In this document: one piece after another, positions 1 through 6,706 of the stretch
Layout of the letters: the number at the start of each line of letters is the position of its first letter
Numbering within the stretch: position 1 is the stretch's first letter
From: CAZLBC01 sp964557575
GTDB lineage: Bacteria; Planctomycetota; Phycisphaerae; SM23-33
Direction: 5' to 3'
Assembly: GCA_964557575.1 (NCBI GenBank)
Contig: CAZLBC010000098.1
Coordinates: 1-16,866, forward strand
Length of the DNA: 16,866 nucleotides
The notes under the pieces: generated by a model
Databases searched by the model: none
The model's input: the letters and a program-made list of their open reading frames with translations, nothing else
What the model was told of the DNA's origin: nothing
Program-made: the position numbers and the translations under genes

Positions 1-67
1 TCACGATTTTACGCTTTCGAAGAATCTTGATTACTTCCCTGGATTCCGTCTTTGAGTTCCTTCTCAT
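1..67 (-). CDS. 5' end of an unidentified leftward gene, cut by the window edge
   Basis: Reading leftward from an ATG at 65-67, 22 codons are open to the edge, giving MRRNSKTESREVIKILRKRK and two more residues. An AAGGG Shine-Dalgarno-like stretch lies about eight bases before the ATG. A promoter-like pair and an inverted repeat lie just upstream (see 92-139). The start is basic and predicted helical. The stretch around EVIKIL is faintly like the start of HicA-type toxins, but it is too short to assign and no function is claimed. The AT-rich, operator-dense upstream region would suit a small autoregulated gene. Confidence 0.35.
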   Translation of the reverse strand, partial: MRRNSKTESREVIKILRKRKIV

Positions 68-91
68 GTCTCTATCCCTTTCGATGCTTAG

Positions 92-139
92 GTATATGTT
101 ATTTATGTCAAATATAGCATATACTTGATCACCAGGCAA
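92..139 (-). promoter_or_regulatory. Promoter and inverted-repeat operator candidate for the left-edge gene
   Basis: On the minus strand TTGCCT (139-134) is followed after exactly 17 bases by TATATT (116-111), a plausible sigma70-type pair. The -10 box is bracketed by a perfect 7-bp inverted repeat, GTATATG at 92-98 and CATATAC at 118-124, which is where a self-repressor would sit. This is pattern recognition only; the region is AT-rich, so chance matches are possible. Confidence 0.35.
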
Positions 140-232
140 CATAAAAAAGTGGGATTCTCATGAGAAAAACAGCAAAAGAGCAGTATCCTACCATTTCGAA
201 GGAAGAAATCAGTAAATCATATACTTGAGCAC
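118..232. repeat. 15-bp direct repeat spaced exactly 100 bp
   Basis: CATATACTTGATCAC at 118-132 recurs with one mismatch as CATATACTTGAGCAC at 218-232. The first copy is also the right arm of the inverted repeat beside the promoter at 92-139. A 22-codon open frame (160-228) lies between the copies and ends inside the second copy. It is too short to call a gene and may be a remnant. Possible explanations are paired operator sites or the footprint of a small insertion. Confidence 0.4.
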
Positions 233-309
233 GCTGAGTATGACTGCTATAATTGCTTTAACGACATGGCGTTAGAAAATTTCCAACCGAATTTTGCGCC
301 AATACCATA

Positions 310-640
310 ATACTCAACTCTCTTTGGAGCGCATGGTGGCTCATCACGGCGTGTCGCCTTGCAGACCACCGGCCTACCGGCCGCCCACCACTTTCTGAAT
401 CGATCATTTGCTGACGGCGTATGCAATTACAGCGTATTATGTGCATCATCGGATGTGTACAATTCCGAAAGACGAAAAATGCTTTCACGCAAAAAGCGAC
501 TTCGTAAGCGGTTTCAATTAACTTCGCGAGCGCTGTAGCGGGTGTTTTCCTCAACGCACCGTCCGTGACTGGTGTGATCAATAGTGACCATCACTCCATT
601 GCCGAATCGCATGTAGGAGTTATATAGGAGTTGGGTAACT
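310..640. repeat. Dispersed repeat family, copy A (most diverged)
   Basis: Two blocks match the other copies. CATGGTGGCTCATCACGG (333-350) and the following GGCCTACCGGCC hairpin core (371-382) align with copy C near 8194-8233. GGGTGTTTTCCTCAACGCACC with the ACTCCATTGCCGAAT stretch (540-608) aligns with copy B at 4741-4809. The right-hand block shared by B and C is missing or too decayed to see. No convincing coding frame is present; the 107-codon minus-strand frame across it is not conserved in the other copies. The rest of the gap, about 640-896, shows no gene. Confidence 0.6.
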
Positions 641-896
641 ATTAGCTCTTGATACTTTTCCAGTTCATCACATTTTTTGCAATGTTAATTACGGGCTGCT
701 GACCAATTCAGGGCCTGCCTGCGAAATGACATTTTTCCGCACCTCATCGTCAGTCTCCATCGACGATTCATGTAGAATCGTCTGCTTCGACTTCCTTGAT
801 CTGCGAAAAACGTGTCTCTTTCTCGTCGACGGCCGACTTGTTCAGCAGGCCCTAATTATTGCAATAAAGGGAGATAAAATAGTTCTGACCCCTTTT
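640..896. other. Gene-free stretch downstream of the secA-like gene
   Basis: No supported gene, RNA or strong terminator was found. A plus-strand frame starting at 726 runs on into the antisense of the secA-like gene and has no family resemblance. Just past the secA-like stop there is an A-rich block followed by GTTCTGACCCC and a T run (about 865-898). It resembles short dispersed intergenic repeats seen in many genomes, but no second copy is visible here. Confidence 0.4.
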
Positions 897-2888
897 TTAC
901 GTCTCCTTGCCGGCGAATCCGAGATATTCGTCAAGCCAGGTGTCCGTTTTCAGGACCGACTTTCTCTGGGCCAGGGCCATCTTTTCGGCCTTCCGCTGGT
1001 CTTTGTCGAACAGCTTCCGGGTGACGCGCGAGGAAATCTCCTTGTCAGTCTGCCCGAACCGCCTCCGTAATACCGCCGTCGCCCGGGGCGAGTACCGCAG
1101 CGGCAGTTCGTCCTCGAATGAGACGAAGGCCACGGCCGATCCCGGGTCGCCCTGGCGCGCGCAGCGGCCGAACAACTGGCGGTCGACCCGCCCTGAGGCA
1201 TGCCGCTCGGTCGCGATGACGTGGAGTCCGCCGAGTTCGGCCATGCCCCGGCCGAGCTGGATATCCGTCCCCCGTCCCGCCATGTTCGTCGCGACCGTGA
1301 TGTGTCCCGGCTGGCCCGCCTCCGCCACGATTTGCGCCTCCTGCTCGTGGAAGATGGCGTTGAGGACCTGGTGTTCGAGTCCCTCGCCCGCCAGCAGTTC
1401 GCTGAGATGCTGGGACGAGTGAACGCTCCGGGTGCCGACCAGGATGGGTCTGCCGGTCTCGTGAACGCGGTGTATTTCATCCACGATGGCCTGCCACTTG
1501 GCGTCCTCGGTCGCGAAGACGCGGTCGGGCGACACCGTGCGAATGCACGGCCGGTTGGTCGGAATGATGACCGCCGGGAGGTGGTATATCTGCCAGAACT
1601 CGCTCCGCGCCTCGTTGGCCGTTCCCGTCATGCCCGACAACTTCCGGTAGAGGCGAAAGAACCGCTGGAAGCTGATCCGGGCGTAGGTATCCTTCGGCGA
1701 CTTGACCGGGACGTCTTCTTTCGCCGAAACGGCCTGGTGGAGACCGTCCCGCCATTCCCGGTCGGGCATGAGCCGTCCGGTGAATTCGTCGACGATGACG
1801 ACCTCGTCCTCCTGGATGACGTACTGGTCGTTGAGTGTGTAGAATTCCTTTGCCGTCAGGGCCTGCACCACCAGTTCCTCGGCCCGCCGCATGCCCTTCC
1901 AGACCCCGTCGAGATCCTCGGTGAGGCGCTCGAGTTCACGCCTCCCCGCCTTGGTCAGGTCGATCTCCTTGTACCGCCGGTTGATCTTGTAATGTGTTGC
2001 CGGCCGGAGGGCCCCGGCGAGCGCCGCGGCCTGCTTGAACGCCTGGGTCTGCTCGGGGTTCGGGGCTTCCCCGGAGATAATCAGGGGAGTGACCGCCTCG
2101 TCGACCAGGATCGAGTCCGCCTCGTCGACGATCGCGTAGTTGAGCCCGCGCTGGATCAGGCTGTCGGTGCCCGATCCCCGGCCGTCCGCGAGTTTGGTCA
2201 GCAGCGCCTGGGAGAGACTGTGGGTCCGCCCCAGGGCGAGCCGGTCCCGGAGGAAGTCGGCCGAGACCTCCTTGTTGGTGCAGTAGGTGATATCCGCCCG
2301 GTAGGCCTTCATCCGCTGGTCGGGGGGCATCTCCTGTTCGACGTGGGCGGCGGAGACGTCGCAGAAGTTGTAGAGCTTTGACATCCACTCGGCGTCGCGG
2401 CGGGCGAGATAGTCGTTGACCGTGACCACGTGGCACCCGCGGCCTCGCCACCCGGCCACGGTCGCGGGCATCGTCGCCGTCAGCGTCTTGCCCTCGCCGG
2501 TGGCCATCTCGACGATGCACCCGTCGTGCAGTGCCAGGGCGCCGGCGACTTGGACTGGAAACGGCCGCTGGTCCAGGATGCGGTGCGCCGCCTCCCCCGC
2601 GACGGCGAACCCCCGGTCGAGGTCTGCGCGGGTGTCCTTGCCCAGCCTGAACGTTTCCTTGAGCCGCAAGGCCTCCTTTCGCAGCGTCCCGTCGGGGAGG
2701 TCGGCGAGTCCGTCGCGTATCGCGATGATCTTTTCCGCCCGTTTCAGGTAGGCCGCCCGGGACGTCAGGAGCCGCCTGACCATGCCGGCGGCGCTGTCCC
2801 AGGCCGCGTCGATGCCCTCGGGCAGCTTCTTGTCGTCGACCGATCGCTGGGCGAGCATTCGCCAGGTTGTACTCGGGAGGCTTGTCAT
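897..2888 (-). CDS. Short SecA-like preprotein translocase ATPase (accessory SecA)
   Basis: The 663-residue protein keeps the SecA motor. Walker A ATGEGKT is at 129-135, the DEAD box at 255-258 followed by SILVDEAVTPLIISG, IVDEFTGRLMPDREW at about 365-379, LSGMTGT at 417-423, TNMAGRGTDIQLG at 534-546, and motif VI QLFGRCARQGD at 571-581. SecA normally uses these to drive unfolded preproteins through SecYEG. This one ends just after the start of the helical scaffold region. It lacks the helical wing, the second helical finger half and the C-terminal zinc/SecB tail; standard SecA is about 840-900 residues. The ATG at 2888 is preferred over one 42 bases upstream because AGGAG precedes it. Its place downstream of an HlyD-like adaptor and a DUF3467 gene suggests a specialised export role rather than housekeeping secA. 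The family call is firm; the function is inferred. Confidence 0.93.
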   Translation of the reverse strand: MTSLPSTTWRMLAQRSVDDKKLPEGIDAAWDSAAGMVRRLLTSRAAYLKRAEKIIAIRDGLADLPDGTLRKEALRLKETFRLGKDTRADLDRGFAVAGEAAHRILDQRPFPVQVAGALALHDGCIVEMATGEGKTLTATMPATVAGWRGRGCHVVTVNDYLARRDAEWMSKLYNFCDVSAAHVEQEMPPDQRMKAYRADITYCTNKEVSADFLRDRLALGRTHSLSQALLTKLADGRGSGTDSLIQRGLNYAIVDEADSILVDEAVTPLIISGEAPNPEQTQAFKQAAALAGALRPATHYKINRRYKEIDLTKAGRRELERLTEDLDGVWKGMRRAEELVVQALTAKEFYTLNDQYVIQEDEVVIVDEFTGRLMPDREWRDGLHQAVSAKEDVPVKSPKDTYARISFQRFFRLYRKLSGMTGTANEARSEFWQIYHLPAVIIPTNRPCIRTVSPDRVFATEDAKWQAIVDEIHRVHETGRPILVGTRSVHSSQHLSELLAGEGLEHQVLNAIFHEQEAQIVAEAGQPGHITVATNMAGRGTDIQLGRGMAELGGLHVIATERHASGRVDRQLFGRCARQGDPGSAVAFVSFEDELPLRYSPRATAVLRRRFGQTDKEISSRVTRKLFDKDQRKAEKMALAQRKSVLKTDTWLDEYLGFAGKET

Positions 2889-2906
2889 AAGTCTCCTGTC
2901 ATTATA
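2889..2906 (-). promoter_or_regulatory. TATAAT box immediately upstream of the secA-like start
   Basis: The minus strand shows a perfect TATAAT at 2906-2901, between the terminator's T run and the AGGAG ribosome-binding site at 2897-2893. No good -35 is found 16-18 bases upstream, since that position falls inside the terminator stem. Transcription starting 7 bases on would also cut into the ribosome-binding site. It may be a chance match, or part of a promoter giving a very short leader. Confidence 0.25.
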
Positions 2907-2910
2907 CGTC

Positions 2911-2955
2911 AAAAAAAAGACGCACTCCACCGCGAATGCGTGCGGCGGAGTGCGT
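2911..2955 (-). terminator. Intrinsic terminator between the DUF3467 and secA-like genes
   Basis: On the minus strand a 14-bp stem (2955-2942 with 2933-2920, one G-U pair) encloses an 8-base loop and is followed by one C and eight T. The one imperfect pair is G-U on the minus transcript but A-C on the plus, so the leftward direction is favoured. It lies in the 108-bp gap between the two genes. It would end or reduce transcription before the secA-like gene. Confidence 0.85.
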
Positions 2956-2996
2956 GTCTTCCGCAGAGAGCACTTCTCGGGGTGACCGGGTGCTTA

Positions 2997-3410
2997 TCAG
3001 CCCTGGGCCTGCCCCTGGTCCTGCCCCTGGTCCTGTCGGCGGCTGGCGACGTCAAGCTGCAGCTCGCCGAACTGTTCCTCGTGCCGGCGGATAAGCTGGC
3101 TGAGCGTGATCGCCAGGCGCTTGGCCGAGTAGTAGTTCATGATCACCCGCTGCTCGACCCGGAAAATGATCTCGGGGGTCTCCTGCTGCTGGGAGGTTTG
3201 GTTGACGTTGTTGAGACCGAAGTCCAGGATCACTTCCTCGGCGGTGGCGTTGGTCCGGAAGGCGTTCGCGTAACCGGTGGTCAGTTCGCGCTCGTCGATC
3301 CGCACCCGCACCTGCTGGCCGGTCTGCTGCTGGGCCTGCTGCTCGACCACGTCGCCCTGGGCTTCATTCTTCTGCTGGTTTTCTTCCGGTGTTTCTTTTT
3401 TCTTTGCCAT
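2997..3410 (-). CDS. DUF3467 domain protein
   Basis: A 137-residue protein. Residues 1-33 are a charged, Gln-rich lead. Residues 35-116 match the DUF3467 pattern: an RVRIDE strand, TTGYANAFRTNATAEEVILDF, then a basic RVIMNYYSAKRLAITLSQLI segment and a HEEQFGEL helix. The C-terminus is a low-complexity QDQGQDQGQAQG tail encoded by 12-bp tandem repeats near 3001-3036. No signal peptide or membrane segment is seen, so it is probably cytoplasmic. The function of DUF3467 is unknown; the family is common in Planctomycetota. AAGGAAG precedes the ATG. The gene starts 24 bases after the adaptor gene stop and so is probably co-transcribed with it. Its placement between a periplasmic adaptor and a SecA-like ATPase hints at a cytoplasmic accessory role, which is inference only. 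Confidence 0.85.
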   Translation of the reverse strand: MAKKKETPEENQQKNEAQGDVVEQQAQQQTGQQVRVRIDERELTTGYANAFRTNATAEEVILDFGLNNVNQTSQQQETPEIIFRVEQRVIMNYYSAKRLAITLSQLIRRHEEQFGELQLDVASRRQDQGQDQGQAQG

Positions 3411-3434
3411 CTCAGCTTCCTTTGCATAAGTGTT

Positions 3435-4325
3435 CTAGGGGTTTTCGGCGAAAAGGGGGTCGCCCTTCCGCTCTGTTCGGTTTTTTGCGCCGGCCGGCTT
3501 TCCGGCAACACCCGGAAAGGATACCCGCACCTGCTGGCCGGCCTTGTATTCGTCCGGGTTGGGGGTTTCGATACGCACCCGGACCGTGTTGCTCGCGGCC
3601 TCCGCGAGCGGTGAGACGTAGATGATGCGCCCCTTCAGGCGGACAGCGCGATCGAGAAAAGAAATCGTCGCCGTCCCTCCCGGCTTGAGCCTTCTGGCCA
3701 GGCCGAGCGGCACCGGGGCGTCCACCCGCAGCGGATCGATAATCAGTATCCGGGCGACCTCGTTCTCCTGGATGGTGACGGTTTCGCCCTTTTCCACCAG
3801 GACGCTCTCCACGATGCCGGCGACCTCGCTGCGGAGCCGCATCCGGTCGATCTGCCGCTTCATCTGCTCGTACTTTCGCGCGTTCTGGCCGTGCTCGAAC
3901 TCGGCGAGTTTCAGCGACAGTTCCCCGATCTTGACGTCCAGACGGGCGTGTTCGACCTCCCGGGGGCTGGCGGCCCCTTTTTCGGCGGCCTCCTCGATTT
4001 TTTTCAGGTCCGATTTCGATTGCTCCAGCCGTGCCGCGGCCGCATCGACCTCGATCGTGGATTCCGCCTTGACCTTCAACTGCTCGAGCTGGGCGGTTTC
4101 GACGCTGTCGTCCAGCCGGGCGAGAAGCTGGCCTTCCGTGACCCGGTCGCCGTCCTTGACGAGGACCTCGTCGACCGTCCCGGAATTCGGAAAGGTCAGA
4201 ACGGCGTCGTAACTCGGCTTGGCGATCGCGTAAATCTCGTTGCCGACATACGTTTCGCCGCCGGCCGCCGCAACGGCAGCCGCGGCAACGGCACAAACGC
4301 GGAATATCTTCATCGCGATCTTCAT
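3435..4325 (-). CDS. HlyD/MFP-type periplasmic adaptor-like protein, soluble
   Basis: A 296-residue protein. Residues 1-22 form a signal peptide (MKIAMKIFRVCAVAAAAVAA). It has no lipobox cysteine and no further membrane segment, so the mature protein should be free in the periplasm. Two biotinyl/lipoyl half-motifs, GTVDEVLVKDGDRVTEGQLLA (49-69) and SEVAGIVESVLVEKGETV (166-183), flank a charged helical hairpin (about 75-160). A beta-barrel-like section follows, including SFLDRAVRLKGRIIYVSP (222-239). This is the usual order in membrane fusion proteins of RND, ABC and type I systems. The ATG at 4325 is chosen because it begins the signal peptide and GGAGG lies 11 bases upstream; an upstream in-frame ATG (4493) adds unlike sequence. 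No RND pump, ABC transporter or outer-membrane channel is adjacent; the partners on this strand are DUF3467 and the short SecA. Confidence 0.85.
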   Translation of the reverse strand: MKIAMKIFRVCAVAAAAVAAAGGETYVGNEIYAIAKPSYDAVLTFPNSGTVDEVLVKDGDRVTEGQLLARLDDSVETAQLEQLKVKAESTIEVDAAAARLEQSKSDLKKIEEAAEKGAASPREVEHARLDVKIGELSLKLAEFEHGQNARKYEQMKRQIDRMRLRSEVAGIVESVLVEKGETVTIQENEVARILIIDPLRVDAPVPLGLARRLKPGGTATISFLDRAVRLKGRIIYVSPLAEAASNTVRVRIETPNPDEYKAGQQVRVSFPGVAGKPAGAKNRTERKGDPLFAENP

Positions 4326-4383
4326 GTGTCTATTATCCTCCGGCTCGGGCGGATAATTATAAAGGAAGTTTCTCAAAAAAGAA

Positions 4384-4430
4384 GATGTAACGAAAAAAGA
4401 AACCGGTGTCAACGCTGTATTTTCACCGGT
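4384..4430 (-). promoter_or_regulatory. Promoter and inverted repeat upstream of the adaptor/DUF3467/SecA group
   Basis: The minus strand carries a perfect TTGACA at 4412-4407, followed after 17 bases by TACATC at 4389-4384, giving a leader of about 50 bases before the ATG at 4325. The -35 overlaps one arm of a perfect inverted repeat, CACCGGT (4424-4430) and ACCGGTG (4402-4408). Read as RNA, the same arms form a hairpin followed by a T-rich stretch. An operator over the -35 or a terminator of incoming transcription are both possible. Confidence 0.4.
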
Positions 4431-4539
4431 CTCGTCCCAGGGACGGGAACGCAACTCACGGTTACGCACGGTATTCGGCTCTGCAGCCGGCATACAACAA
4501 CGGTCGTCCCGTACCCGTCGCCCTTGCTGAACAATCCGG

Positions 4540-5065
4540 TCGCTCGTCCCATGCGTTTCTGTCTGACAGCCGCCGGACTACCGGCCGCCTTCCGCTTGCT
4601 CCGGGTCATCTGCTGACGGCGTCTTTGGTTGAGGCTATGAGTATCAATAAGGGTTTGTACGGCACTCGTGATCAAGTAGGTCCTTAACGCAAATGACCAA
4701 CTCCGCAAGCGGGCGCGCTGTGCTCCGCGAGTGCCGCGCCGGGTGTTTCTCTTCAACACACCATCCGTGGCTGTTGCGATCAATACTGATGATTACTCCA
4801 TTGCCGAATTGCATGGTATTCATAATCATCACTGCACACGCGAAGCAATTGCGCACTGCTCTACTCGAAACGTTTCACGGTGAGTGCAGCGGGCGTATAC
4901 CTGGCCGATCAATCGTTGATGCATGATGTGGTTTGGGCAGTTGCCCACGCCAGTGAGACGCGAGAGTCGAGCAGTCGCCGGCCGGTAGGCCGGCCGCTTT
5001 GTTACCGGGCGCAGGGCGTAAAACGGGGTTCGGGAAGCAGGGTGGCGCAGGATGTCGTTGTTTTT
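4540..5065. repeat. Dispersed repeat family, copy B
   Basis: The left block has a degenerate hairpin CCGGACTACCGGCCG (4573-4587) followed by TTCCGCTTGCTCCGGG and CATCTGCTGACGGC, shared with copy C. The middle (4690-4835) is variable. The right block (4835-5055) is about 90% identical by eye to copy C at 8494-8715. It contains the palindrome GAAACGTTTC (4867-4876) and the perfect 7-bp hairpin CGGCCGG-TAGG-CCGGCCG (4979-4996), the reverse complement of the left-end hairpin. The copy therefore has hairpins in inverted orientation near both ends. Short frames inside are not preserved at codon level between copies, so it is treated as non-coding. It fills most of the gap between the adaptor gene and der. 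Confidence 0.75.
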
Positions 5066-5227
5066 GTTGTTTGTTGTTTTTGTTGTTTGTTGTTTTTGTT
5101 GTTTGTTGTTTTTGTTGTTTGTTGTTTTTTTTGTTCCGTTGTTTTTGTTTCTTTTGTTGTCCCCGTTGTTGTTGTTGTTGTACCTGTTGTCGTTGTTTCT
5201 TGTTGCAGTTGTCGTCGTTTGTTGTTT
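5056..5227. repeat. G/T-only tandem repeat (16-bp unit) and decayed flank
   Basis: Four perfect head-to-tail copies of GTTGTTTTTGTTGTTT occupy 5057-5120, followed by a partial unit. A decayed G/T/C tract continues to about 5227, including five GTT triplets in a row near 5165-5179. The array begins exactly where copy C of the dispersed repeat has a short GTTGTTGTTGCA, so it looks like a local expansion of the repeat's end. It sits downstream of der; leftward transcripts would carry an unstructured A/C-rich run. Confidence 0.85.
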
Positions 5228-5254
5228 TACAATGCAATCAACGTCGGCGCATGT

Positions 5255-6589
5255 TTACCGGTCCGCGCCCCGGTTCCGCAGGAAGAGGCGTATCGGGACC
5301 TCCGGGTAGGGCAGGTGTTCCCGGAAGCGGTTGACCAGGAACCGCCGGTAGGTCCGGTCGAAGCTGCGCGTGTCGTTGACGAAGCAGACGATGGTGGGCG
5401 GCGCGACGGATACCTGCGCGGCGTAATAAATCTTCGGCGGCCGGGTCCCCCCCTTGTGGCTCGGGCCCCGCTCGGCCGTAATCGCCTCGACCGCCCGGTT
5501 CAGGGGCCCGGTGCCGACGCGCCGGCGGGCCTGGGCGAGCAGCTCCCCGGCCGTCCGCACCGTCTCGGCGAGGTTCAGGCCCTCCACCGCGGAAGTAAAA
5601 CAGATCGGGGCGAAATCGATCGAGGGAAACGTCCTGGTGAAATACTCCCCGAACGCCTCGGTCGTGGTCCGTTCCCGCGCGATGTCCCACTTGTTGACCA
5701 CGATCAGGACCGGCTTGAACTCGTCGGCGATAACGCCGGCGAGGTTCCGATCCACCTTTGAAGCGGGAACCGCGGCGTCGAGGACCATGGCGACCACGTC
5801 CGCCCGCCGGATCGACCGCATCGCGCGGTGCTGGCTGTAGAACTCCACGTCGCCGGCGAGTTTCTTCTTTCGCCGCAGGCCCGCGGTGTCGATGAGAATG
5901 ATCCGCTTGCCGTCGATGTCCACCTCGACGTCCACGCTGTCGCGCGTGGTCCCCGGCGTCTCGGAGACGATGACCCGTTCCTGCCCGACGAGGGCATTTA
6001 TGATTGTGCTCTTGCCGGCGTTCCGCTTGCCCACCACCGCCAGCTTCATCCCGGCCGCTGCCGGTTGTTCGTCCGGCAGCCGCGTGATTTCTTTCGCGAC
6101 CCGCGCCAGCAGTTCGTCGATGTTCCGCTGGTGCAGGGCGCTGATCTCCAGCGGCTCACCGAAGCCGAGGCGGTTCAGTTCGGCCGTTTCCCCGTGCGCG
6201 CTTTCCGCGTCGAGCTTGTTCGCCGCCGCCAGCACGGGCGTGTCGCAACGGCGCAGTTTTTCGGCCACCGTCCGGTCAAGGGGCGTCAGCCCCTCCCGCC
6301 CGTCGAGCAGAAAGACGATGAGGTCCGTTTCCCGGATCCCGCGGTCGATCTGCCGGTTGATCTCGTCGCCGAGGTCGTCGGCGTCCACGATGCCGATACC
6401 GCCGGTGTCGACGATCTCGACGTACCGTTCCCGGCCGCCGCAGTCCAGGACGATCGTCGTGGTGATGCGGTCCCGCGTCACCCCGGGCGTCGGCGCGACG
6501 ATGGATATCCGCCTGCCGGCGAGGCAGTTCAGCAGGCTGCTCTTGCCGACGTTCGGCCGGCCCACGATGGATATCTTCGGCAGACTCAT
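5255..6589 (-). CDS. der: Ribosome assembly GTPase Der (EngA)
   Basis: A 444-residue double GTPase needed for 50S ribosomal subunit maturation. G domain 1 has GRPNVGKS (10-17), a TPGVTRD switch (34-40), DTGG (61-64) and NKLD (124-127). G domain 2 has GKRNAGKS (187-194), TPGTTRD (211-217), DTAG (234-237) and NKWD (299-302). The C-terminal KH-like domain (about 360-435) includes PPKIYYAAQVSVAPPTIVCF and a final LPYPEVPIRLFLRNR typical of Der. All nucleotide-binding motifs are intact and the length is normal. The ATG at 6589 fits the family's N-terminus; an in-frame ATG at 6625 would add 12 residues, and neither has a strong ribosome-binding site. The gene is divergent from pgi, and its 3' side runs into repeat copy B without a clear terminator. 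Confidence 0.97.
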   Translation of the reverse strand: MSLPKISIVGRPNVGKSSLLNCLAGRRISIVAPTPGVTRDRITTTIVLDCGGRERYVEIVDTGGIGIVDADDLGDEINRQIDRGIRETDLIVFLLDGREGLTPLDRTVAEKLRRCDTPVLAAANKLDAESAHGETAELNRLGFGEPLEISALHQRNIDELLARVAKEITRLPDEQPAAAGMKLAVVGKRNAGKSTIINALVGQERVIVSETPGTTRDSVDVEVDIDGKRIILIDTAGLRRKKKLAGDVEFYSQHRAMRSIRRADVVAMVLDAAVPASKVDRNLAGVIADEFKPVLIVVNKWDIARERTTTEAFGEYFTRTFPSIDFAPICFTSAVEGLNLAETVRTAGELLAQARRRVGTGPLNRAVEAITAERGPSHKGGTRPPKIYYAAQVSVAPPTIVCFVNDTRSFDRTYRRFLVNRFREHLPYPEVPIRLFLRNRGADR

Positions 6590-6645
6590 GGCCGCTATTC
6601 TATACGCGTCCGCGAATTTATCCATGGAAATGAGCCCCCGGCCGC

Positions 6646-6674
6646 TTGCCGACGGGGCGGCGCGCTGCTACACT
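6646..6674 (+). promoter_or_regulatory. Candidate sigma70-type promoter for pgi
   Basis: TTGCCG (6646-6651) and TACACT (6669-6674) are separated by exactly 17 bases in the short intergenic region between der and pgi. Transcription would start near 6681, leaving a leader of about 25 bases that contains TAGGAG. The boxes are imperfect but position and spacing fit. Confidence 0.4.
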
Positions 6675-6706
6675 CCCCGCGAAAACACCTGTAGGAGAAG
6701 ACGCAG

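Noticed and set aside
258..581. A 107-codon minus-strand frame at the left
   Set aside because: It lies across repeat copy A, and the frame is not kept in copies B or C.
726..1070. A 114-codon plus-strand frame near the secA-like stop
   Set aside because: Half of it is antisense to the secA-like gene, and the unique half has no recognisable features or ribosome-binding site.
1200..3614. Long plus-strand frames opposite the secA-like, DUF3467 and adaptor genes
   Set aside because: They are antisense shadows with Val/Arg/Leu/Gly-rich composition. They have no motifs and cross real gene boundaries.
5057..5120. CRISPR-like array
   Set aside because: The 16-bp units are head to tail with no spacers, and no cas genes are present; it is a tandem repeat.
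4880..5761. A Val/Phe/Cys-rich 'membrane protein' frame through the G/T array
   Set aside because: Its hydrophobic part is just translated GTT/TTT/TGT repeats, and it continues as antisense of der.
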